Source: Bdellovibrionales bacterium RIFOXYC1_FULL_37_79 (GTDB lineage: Bacteria > Bdellovibrionota > Bacteriovoracia > Bacteriovoracales > Bacteriovoracaceae). Taken from it: a stretch of DNA of 64,000 nucleotides. Below the pieces are notes generated by a model that saw nothing but the letters and a program-made list of their open reading frames with translations, did no database searches and was not told where the DNA came from. Shown one piece after another: positions 43,236 through 53,143 of the stretch; position 1 is the stretch's first letter, and each line of letters starts with the position of its first letter. The position numbers and the translations under genes are program-made. Where the stretch lies: the NCBI GenBank assembly GCA_001770015.1, contig MEQB01000070.1, positions 62,001 through 126,000 of the forward strand, read 5' to 3'.

Positions 43236-45191
43236 ATGACTCATGCATCTCTTTCACTAATAGTAAATTTACTTTTTCTTCTGTTGAGCAGAGGCCGCTT
43301 ATATGCCGCCACAAACACCTTGGAGCACACCCCGGGGGTACTGGAATCTTTGGAAAAGTTGATAGACACAAACCAAGACATCTATAAAAAATTACTGCAA
43401 AAAGCCAACACCAATATTTTAAAATATAACGACTTAAAAAAAGTGGAAACCAAGAACTTGTCAATCCATCCAGATTTTTTAAACATCATTATTTTTAATT
43501 CAGATGAAAAATATTTAAGCTTAATTGAAGGTGAGCAAGCGGAATGCCTTCTCTATTCACTAATGGAAAACCGTTTATTAAATGTTGCTGGTGGCATAGT
43601 CACACAGGTTATTTTACGCATTAGAAAAAATGATAAATCAATTATTGGTGTTGCTCCATTAGATGATTTCTTGAAATATATTCAAGAAAAGCAATGTTAT
43701 GCTTTCAAACAAATATCATCAGTATTTGAACCTGAACAATATCTCCAAACTTTAAATCAGACAAAAAAACCTATCCCCTCCTCCAAGACCCTTTGTCACA
43801 AAATTATGCAAGATTGGAAAAAAAATTTTCACCTGCCCTATTTTTGCAAAATGATTGAGACCATGAGGATTGGAGACTCTTTGGATCAAAAAATCAAGGG
43901 TAATCCATCTGCAAATACTCAATTAAATGATCAGCAAAATATTATCCTTAAGGAAGCCAGTTCTTACAAAAGAAATCTTTCGGTACTGGATAAATCATAT
44001 TTTAAAAGTGTTTGTGAAAACATCGATAAACCAGAAAAATTTTGCAACATTTATCTTTCAGAAAATGTTTGGGATCAGGTCATCAGAGGAGAAAAGCCCG
44101 ATTACCTTATGAAATATAAATGTCGGGACGTATTAAATAAAGAAACCATTACCGCCAAAGATTATCCGAAATGTAAAGAAATCATGGAAACCACACCCGA
44201 GATATGCACCAAAGCGGGAATGCTGCAATTTCCCTCCCTTTACCCCAAACCCAACTGCCATGAAATTGCCAGAGCCTATAAAAATTCTCATTTAAATATC
44301 GACTACCAAGACTGTCCCGGGAAAGTGGACTTTGAAAGTGTCATCAATATCTCAAGAAAACTAAGTCATTTGTTCCCTTTTTTCCGTCACTCCACCTCCG
44401 CATCCTGTGAATTCGAAACCTATCAAGCCTTCGCTGAAACTGTCATGAATGAAGAAGATGAAGACATCGTATGGCCACTTCAGTTTTGTTTTAAAAACCT
44501 GGCTTCATCAATTGAAGAATGCCTCGAATTTATCCCCGGGCATCATCCTGATCATCCCAAATCCGAAGAAAAGGTTCTCGCTTTGATATTAAGCAAAACC
44601 AAAGGGGCTTCTGTCAGTGAAACTTGTAAAAAAGTAAACACTGAAATTTATAACCCCCTTCTACTTGAATATAAAAATGGATGTTATATTGTCATTGATT
44701 CAAAAAAATGCAACGGTATCAACTGTCAACCTACCATTTTTTATAGAGGAAAGCAGGTCACCGATATTAAATATCTATCAGATATTTCTTTTGAATATTT
44801 TCCCATTAATTATCTCAAAGAAAAATATTCAGTAAATAATATTTTAAAAAAGAATTTTCCCATTATTATCAATCGAATTTATGATCTGAATATATTAAAA
44901 AATTATTTTAAAGAATACCCCTCTGGAATTATTTACGGGATAGGTTGCGTCCAGGATATTCTGCCGCAATTTTTTAAAACCAAAGCACTTAATGATTGCT
45001 CGCCAATTCCCTTTATTATCGACGGATATGACAAAAACCAGGAAAATATTCTACTTTCAATTCGGACCTCCATTGATGATCTCCACTCACCCCGACTAAT
45101 TGATTGGAACTTTATTTTCAATGCTGTATCAAACTTTAAGGAACTTCAACCAATAAATACATGGACGTTATATGGTTTTAGAAAAAAATAA
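43236..45191 (+). CDS. Secreted cysteine-rich protein of unknown function
   Basis: 651 residues with a signal peptide (LSLIVNLLFLLLSRGRLYA). The mature protein has about twenty cysteines, many in paired spacing (CRDVLNKETITAKDYPKCKE, SKKCNGINCQPTIF), which suggests several disulfides. The last 120 residues (GIIYGIGCVQDILPQFF, PFIIDGYDKN, ILLSIRTS) could be a small folded domain. No known family recognised. It is the first gene of a three-gene plus-strand operon of secreted proteins that precedes hisS. No strong ribosome-binding site precedes the ATG. Confidence 0.7.
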   Translation: MTHASLSLIVNLLFLLLSRGRLYAATNTLEHTPGVLESLEKLIDTNQDIYKKLLQKANTNILKYNDLKKVETKNLSIHPDFLNIIIFNSDEKYLSLIEGEQAECLLYSLMENRLLNVAGGIVTQVILRIRKNDKSIIGVAPLDDFLKYIQEKQCYAFKQISSVFEPEQYLQTLNQTKKPIPSSKTLCHKIMQDWKKNFHLPYFCKMIETMRIGDSLDQKIKGNPSANTQLNDQQNIILKEASSYKRNLSVLDKSYFKSVCENIDKPEKFCNIYLSENVWDQVIRGEKPDYLMKYKCRDVLNKETITAKDYPKCKEIMETTPEICTKAGMLQFPSLYPKPNCHEIARAYKNSHLNIDYQDCPGKVDFESVINISRKLSHLFPFFRHSTSASCEFETYQAFAETVMNEEDEDIVWPLQFCFKNLASSIEECLEFIPGHHPDHPKSEEKVLALILSKTKGASVSETCKKVNTEIYNPLLLEYKNGCYIVIDSKKCNGINCQPTIFYRGKQVTDIKYLSDISFEYFPINYLKEKYSVNNILKKNFPIIINRIYDLNILKNYFKEYPSGIIYGIGCVQDILPQFFKTKALNDCSPIPFIIDGYDKNQENILLSIRTSIDDLHSPRLIDWNFIFNAVSNFKELQPINTWTLYGFRKK

Positions 45192-46239
45192 TAATTTATT
45201 TCTCATCTTCATCATCAGTTTTTTATTAACTCCGGCTGCTGATGCAAACTCGAAACTTCCGGTGATAAAAACCAAGCAAAACATTGCTAATATCAGGTAT
45301 ATTTCCAGCGATGGAAAATATACCTATTATCAAAGAAGAACAGGTGAATTATATTTTTCATCCAATTATGAGGTAAAAGAAGTTCTTAAGGGTATTGAAT
45401 ATAATCATTATTTGGTCATTGGTTCAGAATCTAAAAAAAAATTAATCATATCCAGCTGGAGTAACTTTCAAAAATTTTTGAGTATGCGTGAGCCGGCAAC
45501 ATTACATATTGTTGATTACGGAACACATCTAAGTCAAAAAATAGGTAATGGTATTTCCCCAAGACTGCATTTAAATGATGAATGGTTATCTTTTTTTGAC
45601 CCGAAAACAAAATCAATACTATTTCAAAACTTAATCCATTACGAAATAAAATTAAACATTAACCTTTCAAATACTATCAATCATTATTTTATTCCTGAAG
45701 TTATCATGCCCAATAAGACAACTATTATTTACACCGATATTGATAAAAATGGCATTCCTATTGTTAGCCATTTCAACATACCCGATCAAAAATTTTCTCT
45801 TTTGTATAAACCCGAAACCCATCAGACAAAAATTGAATTATGTTTTTTAAATGATCATGTTGTGATTGCCGAATTTGGTCTAGATACCCTGAATGAATAT
45901 TCATCCATTAAAAGGCTTGCTATCACTCAACTGGAAAACTATGCTCAAGCCGTCAACATTTATGAATCAAAATTAAATGATATCGGTAATATGATCTGCC
46001 ATATGGACAAACAAATTTACTTTTCTAAAAAAATTAAAAAAAACGCTACCATTAGCAATTACGAAATTGCCTCCCTGAACCCCGATTCAAAAGAAGTAAA
46101 AATAATCAGCGATTTAAAGTATGCCCCTCAAGCCTTTCCCATGGAAGATAAAATTATTATCCCTCACCGGGGGGAATTTCTCTTACTGGTTGGGAAAAAT
46201 ATAGAATACAATGATCATATCTTTGGTGGTAAACAATGA
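45172..46239 (+). CDS. Secreted protein of unknown function, possible beta-propeller
   Basis: 355 residues with a signal peptide (FLIFIISFLLTPAADA). The mature part has repeated short strands such as RYISSDGKYTYYQRRTGELYF, HLNDEWLSFFDPKTKSILF and PQAFPMEDKIIIPHRG, a rhythm like WD40/TolB-type propellers. No catalytic motif seen. It overlaps the upstream gene by 20 bp and the downstream gene by 4 bp, so all three are co-translated. Function unknown. Confidence 0.65.
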   Translation: MVLEKNNNLFLIFIISFLLTPAADANSKLPVIKTKQNIANIRYISSDGKYTYYQRRTGELYFSSNYEVKEVLKGIEYNHYLVIGSESKKKLIISSWSNFQKFLSMREPATLHIVDYGTHLSQKIGNGISPRLHLNDEWLSFFDPKTKSILFQNLIHYEIKLNINLSNTINHYFIPEVIMPNKTTIIYTDIDKNGIPIVSHFNIPDQKFSLLYKPETHQTKIELCFLNDHVVIAEFGLDTLNEYSSIKRLAITQLENYAQAVNIYESKLNDIGNMICHMDKQIYFSKKIKKNATISNYEIASLNPDSKEVKIISDLKYAPQAFPMEDKIIIPHRGEFLLLVGKNIEYNDHIFGGKQ

Positions 46240-47147
46240 AACCTCTTTGGGTGCTGCTTCTAATCTCACTAACCATCCATCCATCATTTGCTGCCGGAAC
46301 TTTCTACCGCCCCAACAAACATTTTCCCCTGGAATTTATCTATCTTATGAACTCCATTCAAAGCAAGCCAGCCTCATCTGCGGAGACCTCGGTGCTTTCA
46401 AAACAACTTAAATCATTCGATCAACTTGCCTCTGATCTTGAAGTTGAAAAAAATCATCTATTCATCAAATCAGAAATCTACAAGGTGTTATTTAAATTGC
46501 GCCCTAAAAGTGAACTATCCAAGGAAAGCTATCAGGAAGAAATTTTAACTAATGTAAAAAATAAACTATCAGAGGATTCAAAAAGCAATTTATCCGCCTT
46601 TACTGTTTGGTTTATAGAGGCTTTAATAACTGATATCACGCTTTTATTTTCGTCGGAGCATTTCAAGCCAATCCAATTGGTGGTAACCGCAAAACAAGCA
46701 CTCAAAAATGATAAGGAAAAAAATTATAAAAAAAAGCTGGATTTATGTCTGGCCTGGATTGAACTGTATTTAAACTTGAATGCTGAAGAATTTGAAATTG
46801 AACTTTTTAATGTCATGAATAAAATTATCGAGCGATTATACCAATATAGTAACTTGTATCTTCAATTGACCCATACTGGTACCGCTTCATTAACTAATGA
46901 GCTGGTTCATTTCAGTCTTTCAGAAAAACAGCCTGATAAAAAAGGAATTGCTAATATCAATTACATTCTCGACCTTGAAAATATGGGACTTGATAAAGAT
47001 CGACCGCGAGAACCCAAATTAGACTGGCTTCCTAGTGACGAACCTTTCAACGCCAATATTCCAAAATCAAAAGAGGACAATAAAAAACAACCCCCTGACG
47101 AAAAAGAACCTGTGCCAATCAATGATTGGCCAATTGATATTGAATAA
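46236..47147 (+). CDS. Secreted protein of unknown function
   Basis: 303 residues with a signal peptide (LWVLLLISLTIHPSFAAG). The mature protein is helical through about residue 240 and ends in a Pro/Asp/Lys-rich tail (KEDNKKQPPDEKEPVP) that is likely disordered. No family recognised. ATGA overlap with the upstream gene. It is the third member of the secreted-protein operon; hisS begins about 40 bp after it. Confidence 0.65.
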   Translation: MKPLWVLLLISLTIHPSFAAGTFYRPNKHFPLEFIYLMNSIQSKPASSAETSVLSKQLKSFDQLASDLEVEKNHLFIKSEIYKVLFKLRPKSELSKESYQEEILTNVKNKLSEDSKSNLSAFTVWFIEALITDITLLFSSEHFKPIQLVVTAKQALKNDKEKNYKKKLDLCLAWIELYLNLNAEEFEIELFNVMNKIIERLYQYSNLYLQLTHTGTASLTNELVHFSLSEKQPDKKGIANINYILDLENMGLDKDRPREPKLDWLPSDEPFNANIPKSKEDNKKQPPDEKEPVPINDWPIDIE

Positions 47148-47187
47148 ATGATATGTTATGCATAGGTAATAAATTGAGGACATGATT

Positions 47188-48510
47188 ATGGCACTAACAA
47201 AGCAACCCTACAAAGGTACTAGAGATTTTTTCCCCCCTCTCGAAAGACAAAGACAGTTCATTTTTAGGCAAATGAGACATACCGCCGAGCTCTTTGGATA
47301 TGAACCCTACGATGGTCCTCTCCTAGAGGAGGTCGAGCTATACAAGGCCAAATCAGGTGAAGAGCTCATTAATGAACAAATTTATTCTTTTACTGACAGG
47401 GGAGAAAGGTTCGTTGCAATCAGACCTGAGATGACCCCCACTTTGGCAAGGATGATTGCCCAAATCCATCGAGAAACTACAAAACCCATAAGATTTTATG
47501 CAATCCCGAATCTCATGCGCTACGAAAAACCTCAAAAAGGACGACTGCGTGAACATTGGCAATTTAATGTTGATATTTTTGGGGCACCCAAAAGACAAGG
47601 AGAATTTGAAATTTTACAGGTAGCAGTCAGTCTTATGGAAAACTTTGGTGCCAATAACACCATGTTTGAGATTCTTATTAACGACCGCTCCATCGTAGAA
47701 ATTATTTTTAAAAAAATAATGAAACTTGATAATGAACTGACTTACAAACTATATAAAGTTATTGATAAGAGCAAAAAAATAACCAAAGAAGCACTGGAAG
47801 AAATGGTGAATAAGCTAGATTTATCTCCCCATAACCAAAACATTTTTTACCAATATCTTGCACTTCAATCTTTTACTGATGCCATCAACTTACTTCAAGA
47901 ACATGGGGAAACTCTGGCCAGCGACTTAAGTGACTTTTTAAATCTAGTCGCAAAGTCTAATTTAAAAAATTATTTAACCTACGATCCAGCAATCGTCAGA
48001 GGTCTTGATTATTATACTGGCATTGTTTTTGAAATCTTCGATAAGCATCCAGAAAACCGCCGCGCTATTTGTGGCGGGGGATCCTATGCTGATCTGCTGA
48101 AAATATTTGATGAACCCTCTGTCCCAGGTGTTGGCTTTGGGCTTGGAGATGTAACTCTTACCGATTTTTTAACCACCCATAAATTGTTGGAAAATTTTAG
48201 TTTGCCACAAAATGATTTACTACTTACCATTCAAGATGATCGTGCTCTTGTTACAAGCATAAATTTAGCTGACAAGCTCCGTAAACAACAACTAAAAATT
48301 GTTAATCATTACGAAACTATAAAATTCAATAAAGTTTTTCCTCTAGCTGAAAAAAAGGGAGCCAACTTTGTGGCCTTCATAGGTGAAAATGAACTTAACA
48401 GCAAAACTGTCCAGCTAAAAAACATGAAAGATAAAACTCAACATACACTTCCACTTGATAACATTGATGAAATAATAAAGGTGATAAATGGAAACGCAAA
48501 CCGTTCATGA
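47188..48510 (+). CDS. hisS: Histidyl-tRNA synthetase
   Basis: 440 residues from the ATG at 47188, which is eight bases after GAGG; an ATG two codons earlier is too close to that site. Class II motif 2 is seen as RYEKPQKGRLREHWQFNVD, and the His-binding loops are VRGLDYYTGIVFEI and the GGGSYADLL strand. The anticodon-binding domain follows from about residue 345. It charges tRNA-His with histidine in the cytosol. The valS start lies inside its 3' end (23-bp overlap), so the two are co-translated. Confidence 0.96.
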   Translation: MALTKQPYKGTRDFFPPLERQRQFIFRQMRHTAELFGYEPYDGPLLEEVELYKAKSGEELINEQIYSFTDRGERFVAIRPEMTPTLARMIAQIHRETTKPIRFYAIPNLMRYEKPQKGRLREHWQFNVDIFGAPKRQGEFEILQVAVSLMENFGANNTMFEILINDRSIVEIIFKKIMKLDNELTYKLYKVIDKSKKITKEALEEMVNKLDLSPHNQNIFYQYLALQSFTDAINLLQEHGETLASDLSDFLNLVAKSNLKNYLTYDPAIVRGLDYYTGIVFEIFDKHPENRRAICGGGSYADLLKIFDEPSVPGVGFGLGDVTLTDFLTTHKLLENFSLPQNDLLLTIQDDRALVTSINLADKLRKQQLKIVNHYETIKFNKVFPLAEKKGANFVAFIGENELNSKTVQLKNMKDKTQHTLPLDNIDEIIKVINGNANRS

Positions 48511-51157
48511 ACTACCCAAAAATCTAGATCCTAAAAGCATTGAGGAAAAGTGGTATCCCAAATGGGAAAATGAAAAATATTTCACTCCCAAAGAAGGTAA
48601 AACCGGTAAATCTTATTGCATAATCATGCCTCCACCCAACGTAACTGGAATGTTACATACTGGACACGCTTTGGATCTATCCATCCAAGACATGATTATT
48701 CGCTTTAAAAGATTGAAAGGTTTTAAAACTTTATATCTTCCAGGAATGGATCATGCAGGTATAGCCACCCAAGCAAAAGTCGAAGAACTCATCTATAAAA
48801 CTGAAAAGAAAACTAAACATGATCTTGGTCGCGAAGAATTTTTAAGACGAACATGGAAGTGGAAAGAAGAATACGGAGGAGTTATCGCCAAACAATCCAG
48901 ATATCTTGGAATAAGCTGTGATTGGGATTATTTCATTTTCACCATGGATGAAGAATCCAATGAAGCGGTAAGAACAGCTTTTTGCAATTTATACAATGAA
49001 GGACTCATCTACCAATCAGATTATATCATAAACTGGGACCCCATACTTCAATCAGCAATTTCTGATGCTGAAGTAGAACATAAAGAAGTTAAAGGTGCTT
49101 TCTATCATATTCTTTACCCAGTCAAAGACAGCAACCTAAAATTGGAAGTAGCTACTACCAGACCTGAAACTATGTTTGGTGATACTGCCGTAGCTGTTAA
49201 TCCCAAAGATAAACGCTTCAAACATTTAATTGGAAAAAAAGTGGTACTTCCGCTGGCTAACAAAGAAATCCCAATTATTGCTGACGAACACGTTGACATT
49301 GAAATGGGAACAGGTTGTTTAAAGGTAACTCCGGGACATGACTTTAACGATTTTGAAATCGGTAAGAGACACAACCTGGAAATAGTAAATATTTTAAATA
49401 AAGACGGCACACTTAATGAACACGGCCTTGAATGGCAGGGACTTAAATGTACAAAAGCAAGGCCAAAAGTTATTGAACGGTTAGAACAGCTGGGACTTTT
49501 TGTTAAAAAGATCGACCATACTCACCAAGTGGGACACAGCCAAAGATCCGAGGCGATGGTGGAACCGATGGTTAGCAAACAATGGTTTTTAAATGTTCAA
49601 GAAATGTCTCAAGTAGCAATGAATTATATTAAAAATGATGAAACCCGTTTTTATCCAAAGGGTTGGGAAAACACATTCTTTGCATGGCTGAGAGAACCCA
49701 AAAACTGGTGTATATCAAGACAGCTTTGGTGGGGGCACCAAATCCCGGTTTTTTACTGTAACAAATGCAATCATCGATGGGCTTCCCAAAATAAAGAAAA
49801 GACCTGCCCTAAATGTAAAAGCGATAATATTTTTCAAGATCCTGATGTACTAGATACTTGGTTTTCATCAGGGCTTTGGCCTATTACAACCCTTGGATGG
49901 CCCAACCTAGATCGAATGAAGAAAAGAAATTTCGATGAGTTTTTTCCAACTTCAACGCTAGTAACTGGTTTTGATATTATTTTTTTCTGGGTAGCAAGAA
50001 TGATGATGATGGTTCCAAAGTTCACTAATCAACACCCTTTTGAAAAAATTTATATTCATGCAATCGTTACCGATAAACTTGGTCGCAAAGTGAGTAAATC
50101 TCTCGGGAATGGAATTGATCCCATCGAAATGATTGATACCTACGGTGCCGATGCCTTAAGATTTGCGATTGCTTCAGGATCTGGGTATAACCGTAATCTC
50201 AATCTCGATCCCGAAAGAATTGAGGGTTATCGAAATTTTATGAATAAGATCTGGAATGCTTTCCGTTTTATTCATCCCTTCTTACATAATGCCAACTCAG
50301 GACTGCCTGCTCTAAACAAGCTTGATTCTCACGAAAAATGGATTATTTCTGAATTAAATCAAGTCACCCAAAAAATGAATGAATCGATGGAGGAATTTCG
50401 ATTTGATGACGCCAGTGGAGCAATTTATCAATTTGTTTATGATAAATTCTGTTCATGGTTTATTGAGCTATCTAAAAGTATTCTTTACGGAGAAGATGAA
50501 ACCAAAAAAAATCAGCGGGCAACAATTTTAAAATATTGCTTTAGAAAAATCTGCGCTCTTCTTCATCCAATTACCCCATTTGTCACTGAAGAGTTTTGGG
50601 CATACTTGAAAAGTGACAACGAGGATTTATTAATTGTGCAAGATTATCCTGAATATGATGAATCTTTATTATTTGTTAATGAACAAGAAAACATGAATAA
50701 ATTAATTGAGGTCATTACATCAATCAGAAACATTAGAATCTCTTTAAATGTAAAACCCAAGGATATGATCAAGATTAACCTTTTTTCTGATGATGATCAT
50801 ATCATTCATTATTTTAAAGAAAATGAAATTTGCTTTGCAGATCTGGCCAAAGTTGAAACTATTACTTACGGCAAAAAAGCTGATAAAAAACCTACAAAAG
50901 CAATTATGAATGCTACCACTCATACCGAAATTTTTGTTCCACTCGAAGGAGTGGTTGATCTGGCAGCTCACATATCAAAACTAGAAAAGGAGCTTGATAA
51001 AACTAAAAAAGAGTTTGATCAAAACAATAATAAACTCAGCAATCCAAACTTTGTCGATCACGCCCCGGAAGAGGTGCTAAACAAGGTAAAAGAAAAAGCC
51101 GCAGCACTTAAAGAAAAAATCGATTCTCTTTTTGAAAACTTGAAGGTATTTAAATAA
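48488..51157 (+). CDS. valS: Valyl-tRNA synthetase
   Basis: 889 residues, normal length. The class I signature HTGH (residues 57-60, in PPPNVTGMLHTGHA) and the KMSKS-type loop K534-V-S-K-S538 are present. The CP1 editing domain starts with TTRPETMFGDTAVAV. A zinc-binding four-Cys set (CNKC and CPKC) is visible in the middle. The C-terminal coiled-coil arm (ISKLEKELDKTKKEFDQN) contacts tRNA-Val. Its start overlaps hisS by 23 bp and has GGTG five bases upstream. The acyltransferase gene begins on the last base of its stop codon. Confidence 0.97.
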   Translation: METQTVHELPKNLDPKSIEEKWYPKWENEKYFTPKEGKTGKSYCIIMPPPNVTGMLHTGHALDLSIQDMIIRFKRLKGFKTLYLPGMDHAGIATQAKVEELIYKTEKKTKHDLGREEFLRRTWKWKEEYGGVIAKQSRYLGISCDWDYFIFTMDEESNEAVRTAFCNLYNEGLIYQSDYIINWDPILQSAISDAEVEHKEVKGAFYHILYPVKDSNLKLEVATTRPETMFGDTAVAVNPKDKRFKHLIGKKVVLPLANKEIPIIADEHVDIEMGTGCLKVTPGHDFNDFEIGKRHNLEIVNILNKDGTLNEHGLEWQGLKCTKARPKVIERLEQLGLFVKKIDHTHQVGHSQRSEAMVEPMVSKQWFLNVQEMSQVAMNYIKNDETRFYPKGWENTFFAWLREPKNWCISRQLWWGHQIPVFYCNKCNHRWASQNKEKTCPKCKSDNIFQDPDVLDTWFSSGLWPITTLGWPNLDRMKKRNFDEFFPTSTLVTGFDIIFFWVARMMMMVPKFTNQHPFEKIYIHAIVTDKLGRKVSKSLGNGIDPIEMIDTYGADALRFAIASGSGYNRNLNLDPERIEGYRNFMNKIWNAFRFIHPFLHNANSGLPALNKLDSHEKWIISELNQVTQKMNESMEEFRFDDASGAIYQFVYDKFCSWFIELSKSILYGEDETKKNQRATILKYCFRKICALLHPITPFVTEEFWAYLKSDNEDLLIVQDYPEYDESLLFVNEQENMNKLIEVITSIRNIRISLNVKPKDMIKINLFSDDDHIIHYFKENEICFADLAKVETITYGKKADKKPTKAIMNATTHTEIFVPLEGVVDLAAHISKLEKELDKTKKEFDQNNNKLSNPNFVDHAPEEVLNKVKEKAAALKEKIDSLFENLKVFK

Positions 51158-51756
51158 TGTTTGGTCTTACCAAACAACATTTGATTGGTTTTTTGGTGGC
51201 ATTAATCTACTGGCCATATTCTTTAACGTTTCGTTATAAACTGCATGTTCCCGCTAATTTTAATGTTAGTGAAAACAAACTGTTTGCTTTCTGGCATCAA
51301 GATGATTTGGTTTATATTCCTTTTTTTAAATATAGTCGCTATATTATTATGGTTTCGCTCTCCAAAGATGGAAGAATGCTAGCCGCTGCTCTTAAATTTT
51401 TTGGATATGAGATCATTTCAGGCTCCTCTTCCAGGGGAGGTATTTCTGCCCTTATTCAGGCCATAAAAAAAGTCAGACATGGTAGTAATTTTGCCATGGC
51501 AGTGGATGGGCCCCGTGGACCTATTTTTAAAGTTAAAGAGGGCATTATTCTTATGTCACAAAAAACAGGTAAGCCAATCTACCCAGCTCGGGCCTTTCCC
51601 CACCAATATTATACTTTCGAACATGCCTGGAATAAACCTCGCCTACCCTATCCTTTTTCAAAAATTGATATCGTTTTTGGAGAACCGGGATTTTATGATC
51701 AAGACAAACTGGAAGAGGTTATAAACTCACTAAAAATACCAAACAACATCCATTAG
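51157..51756 (+). CDS. DUF374 lysophospholipid-acyltransferase-like protein
   Basis: 199 residues with the DUF374 pattern FWHQDDLVYIPFF near residue 46, SLSKDGRMLAAALKFFGYE, GSSSRGGISALIQ and VDGPRGPIFKVKEGIILMSQ. This family is related to lysophospholipid acyltransferases that add an acyl chain to glycerophospholipids or lipid A. HQDD is in the position of the HX4D motif. It is joined to valS by a 1-base overlap (TAATG). Confidence 0.85.
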   Translation: MFGLTKQHLIGFLVALIYWPYSLTFRYKLHVPANFNVSENKLFAFWHQDDLVYIPFFKYSRYIIMVSLSKDGRMLAAALKFFGYEIISGSSSRGGISALIQAIKKVRHGSNFAMAVDGPRGPIFKVKEGIILMSQKTGKPIYPARAFPHQYYTFEHAWNKPRLPYPFSKIDIVFGEPGFYDQDKLEEVINSLKIPNNIH

Positions 51757-51834
51757 CGGTAATAATTTCAATTCACTTGCAAATTATCATAATTATACTA
51801 TAAAGGATAAAACTATAAATTCAGGAGAAGAAAT

Positions 51835-52248
51835 ATGAAAAAATCACTTGTCTTACTATCGTTTATCACCTTGACCAGCACCGCTTTTGCAGGTGGTGGA
51901 ACAATCATAAAATGCACCATGGAATCAATGCAAAGCCCGAAGATTACAACTTCGGCTTCCCTGAATCTTTCAAAAATTAACGGTGACGACGTAGCGACAT
52001 CAGAGAATGAAATTCAAGTAGGTGAAGACAAATATAGCTTTGATTTCTATGTTTCACAAGAAGACACGACGAAAACCATTAATGTTATTTTCTATGAAAA
52101 TGTCAATGTTCAAGACCAGGTAGGAGAAATTTCTTGCGTGTATGAACCCCAAAATATCACTTCAAAATTCTGTGAAGACAACCTTTTTGACGATAACGGT
52201 ACCCATATTCTCAGTTTTTCTTGTGAGGCAATTGTCCCTCTATTTTAA
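51835..52248 (+). CDS. Small secreted protein of unknown function
   Basis: 137 residues with a signal peptide (SLVLLSFITLTSTAFAGG). Four cysteines in the mature part suggest two disulfides, and the strand pattern suggests a small beta-fold (KYSFDFYVSQ, KTINVIFYENVNVQ). CAGGAG upstream is a good ribosome-binding site. No family recognised. It converges on the RNA-ligase-like gene 38 bp away. Confidence 0.7.
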   Translation: MKKSLVLLSFITLTSTAFAGGGTIIKCTMESMQSPKITTSASLNLSKINGDDVATSENEIQVGEDKYSFDFYVSQEDTTKTINVIFYENVNVQDQVGEISCVYEPQNITSKFCEDNLFDDNGTHILSFSCEAIVPLF

Positions 52249-52286
52249 ATGGTATTGGAGAAAAAAACAAATAATTCACTAACATT

Positions 52287-53048
52287 CTAGTTATCGAATT
52301 TATCCTGATCCTCCACTTCGTTTCGACCTTGTATGTCGTAATCTAGAATATCGATCAGGTCTTTGTAATACCAGTCAAACATATCCCTTCTGAGTTTCGC
52401 CATATAGGTTTTTTTCTCCTCTTTTCTTTTTAAATTATAAAAGATCACACCCTCGGCCATCACTTTTTCATCAATCCCAAGCTTGGAGGCACGTTTGGTG
52501 AAATAGCGTGATACGAGATGATCTTTGAACCAATTACTCCAGTTGGTAAAGTTCCTTTCATGTTCATGAAATGATTTATAGCGAAGATGCTCCATGCTTT
52601 TTCCAAAAGGATACCATTCATGCCAATCAAGCTTATAAGGGTTTCCTTGCAGTTTGGGCCCAATAACCTCTCCCGCTTGTTCCCCTGACTCATTAACATA
52701 CCCAAGCGCAATTGCCCGGAAGATCCCTTCAATGATAAATGGTTTACCTTTCATAACCTGCAAAGGATCAATGACATTTAAGCGATTTGAAACTGCAACC
52801 AGCCTACCGGCTTCTGTTTTGATTTTTACATTAGTTCCATTTAATTTTTCAACCGCAAAGGTATCTGGATCATCAAAAACCCATTCAAACCCAGGATTGA
52901 TTTTATTAACAACAAGATAAACTTCCGGTGTTTTAAGTCCAAGCTTGGCCCCATGTTTTTTCCACTGATCCTTATTTACTTGAAAAGTCTGTCGGATAAA
53001 AGGGCATTGAATTTTTGGAAAATCACTGAGTATTCTTTCTTCTTGCAT
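52287..53048 (-). CDS. RNA-ligase-like nucleotidyltransferase
   Basis: 253 residues. The block FAVEKLNGTNVKIK (near residue 66) resembles ligase motif I (K-x-D/N-G), with the AMP-accepting Lys and a following strand. GEVIGPKLQG, MAEGVIFYN and YMAKLRRD fit motifs III, IV and V. These are the pattern of ATP-dependent RNA ligases and related nucleotidyltransferases that seal nicks in RNA. No repair partner (PNKP or Hen1 type) is adjacent. It stands alone between a secreted-protein gene and a membrane-protein operon. Confidence 0.65.
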   Translation of the reverse strand: MQEERILSDFPKIQCPFIRQTFQVNKDQWKKHGAKLGLKTPEVYLVVNKINPGFEWVFDDPDTFAVEKLNGTNVKIKTEAGRLVAVSNRLNVIDPLQVMKGKPFIIEGIFRAIALGYVNESGEQAGEVIGPKLQGNPYKLDWHEWYPFGKSMEHLRYKSFHEHERNFTNWSNWFKDHLVSRYFTKRASKLGIDEKVMAEGVIFYNLKRKEEKKTYMAKLRRDMFDWYYKDLIDILDYDIQGRNEVEDQDKFDN

Positions 53049-53143
53049 GATTTATCCCCCTGTCAATTTAAAAAATTCGCACTGTCCATAGCGTAAAGGT
53101 ACACTTCTTTCTTGTCAAATATTGCGCGACTTAAATTCTCTTA

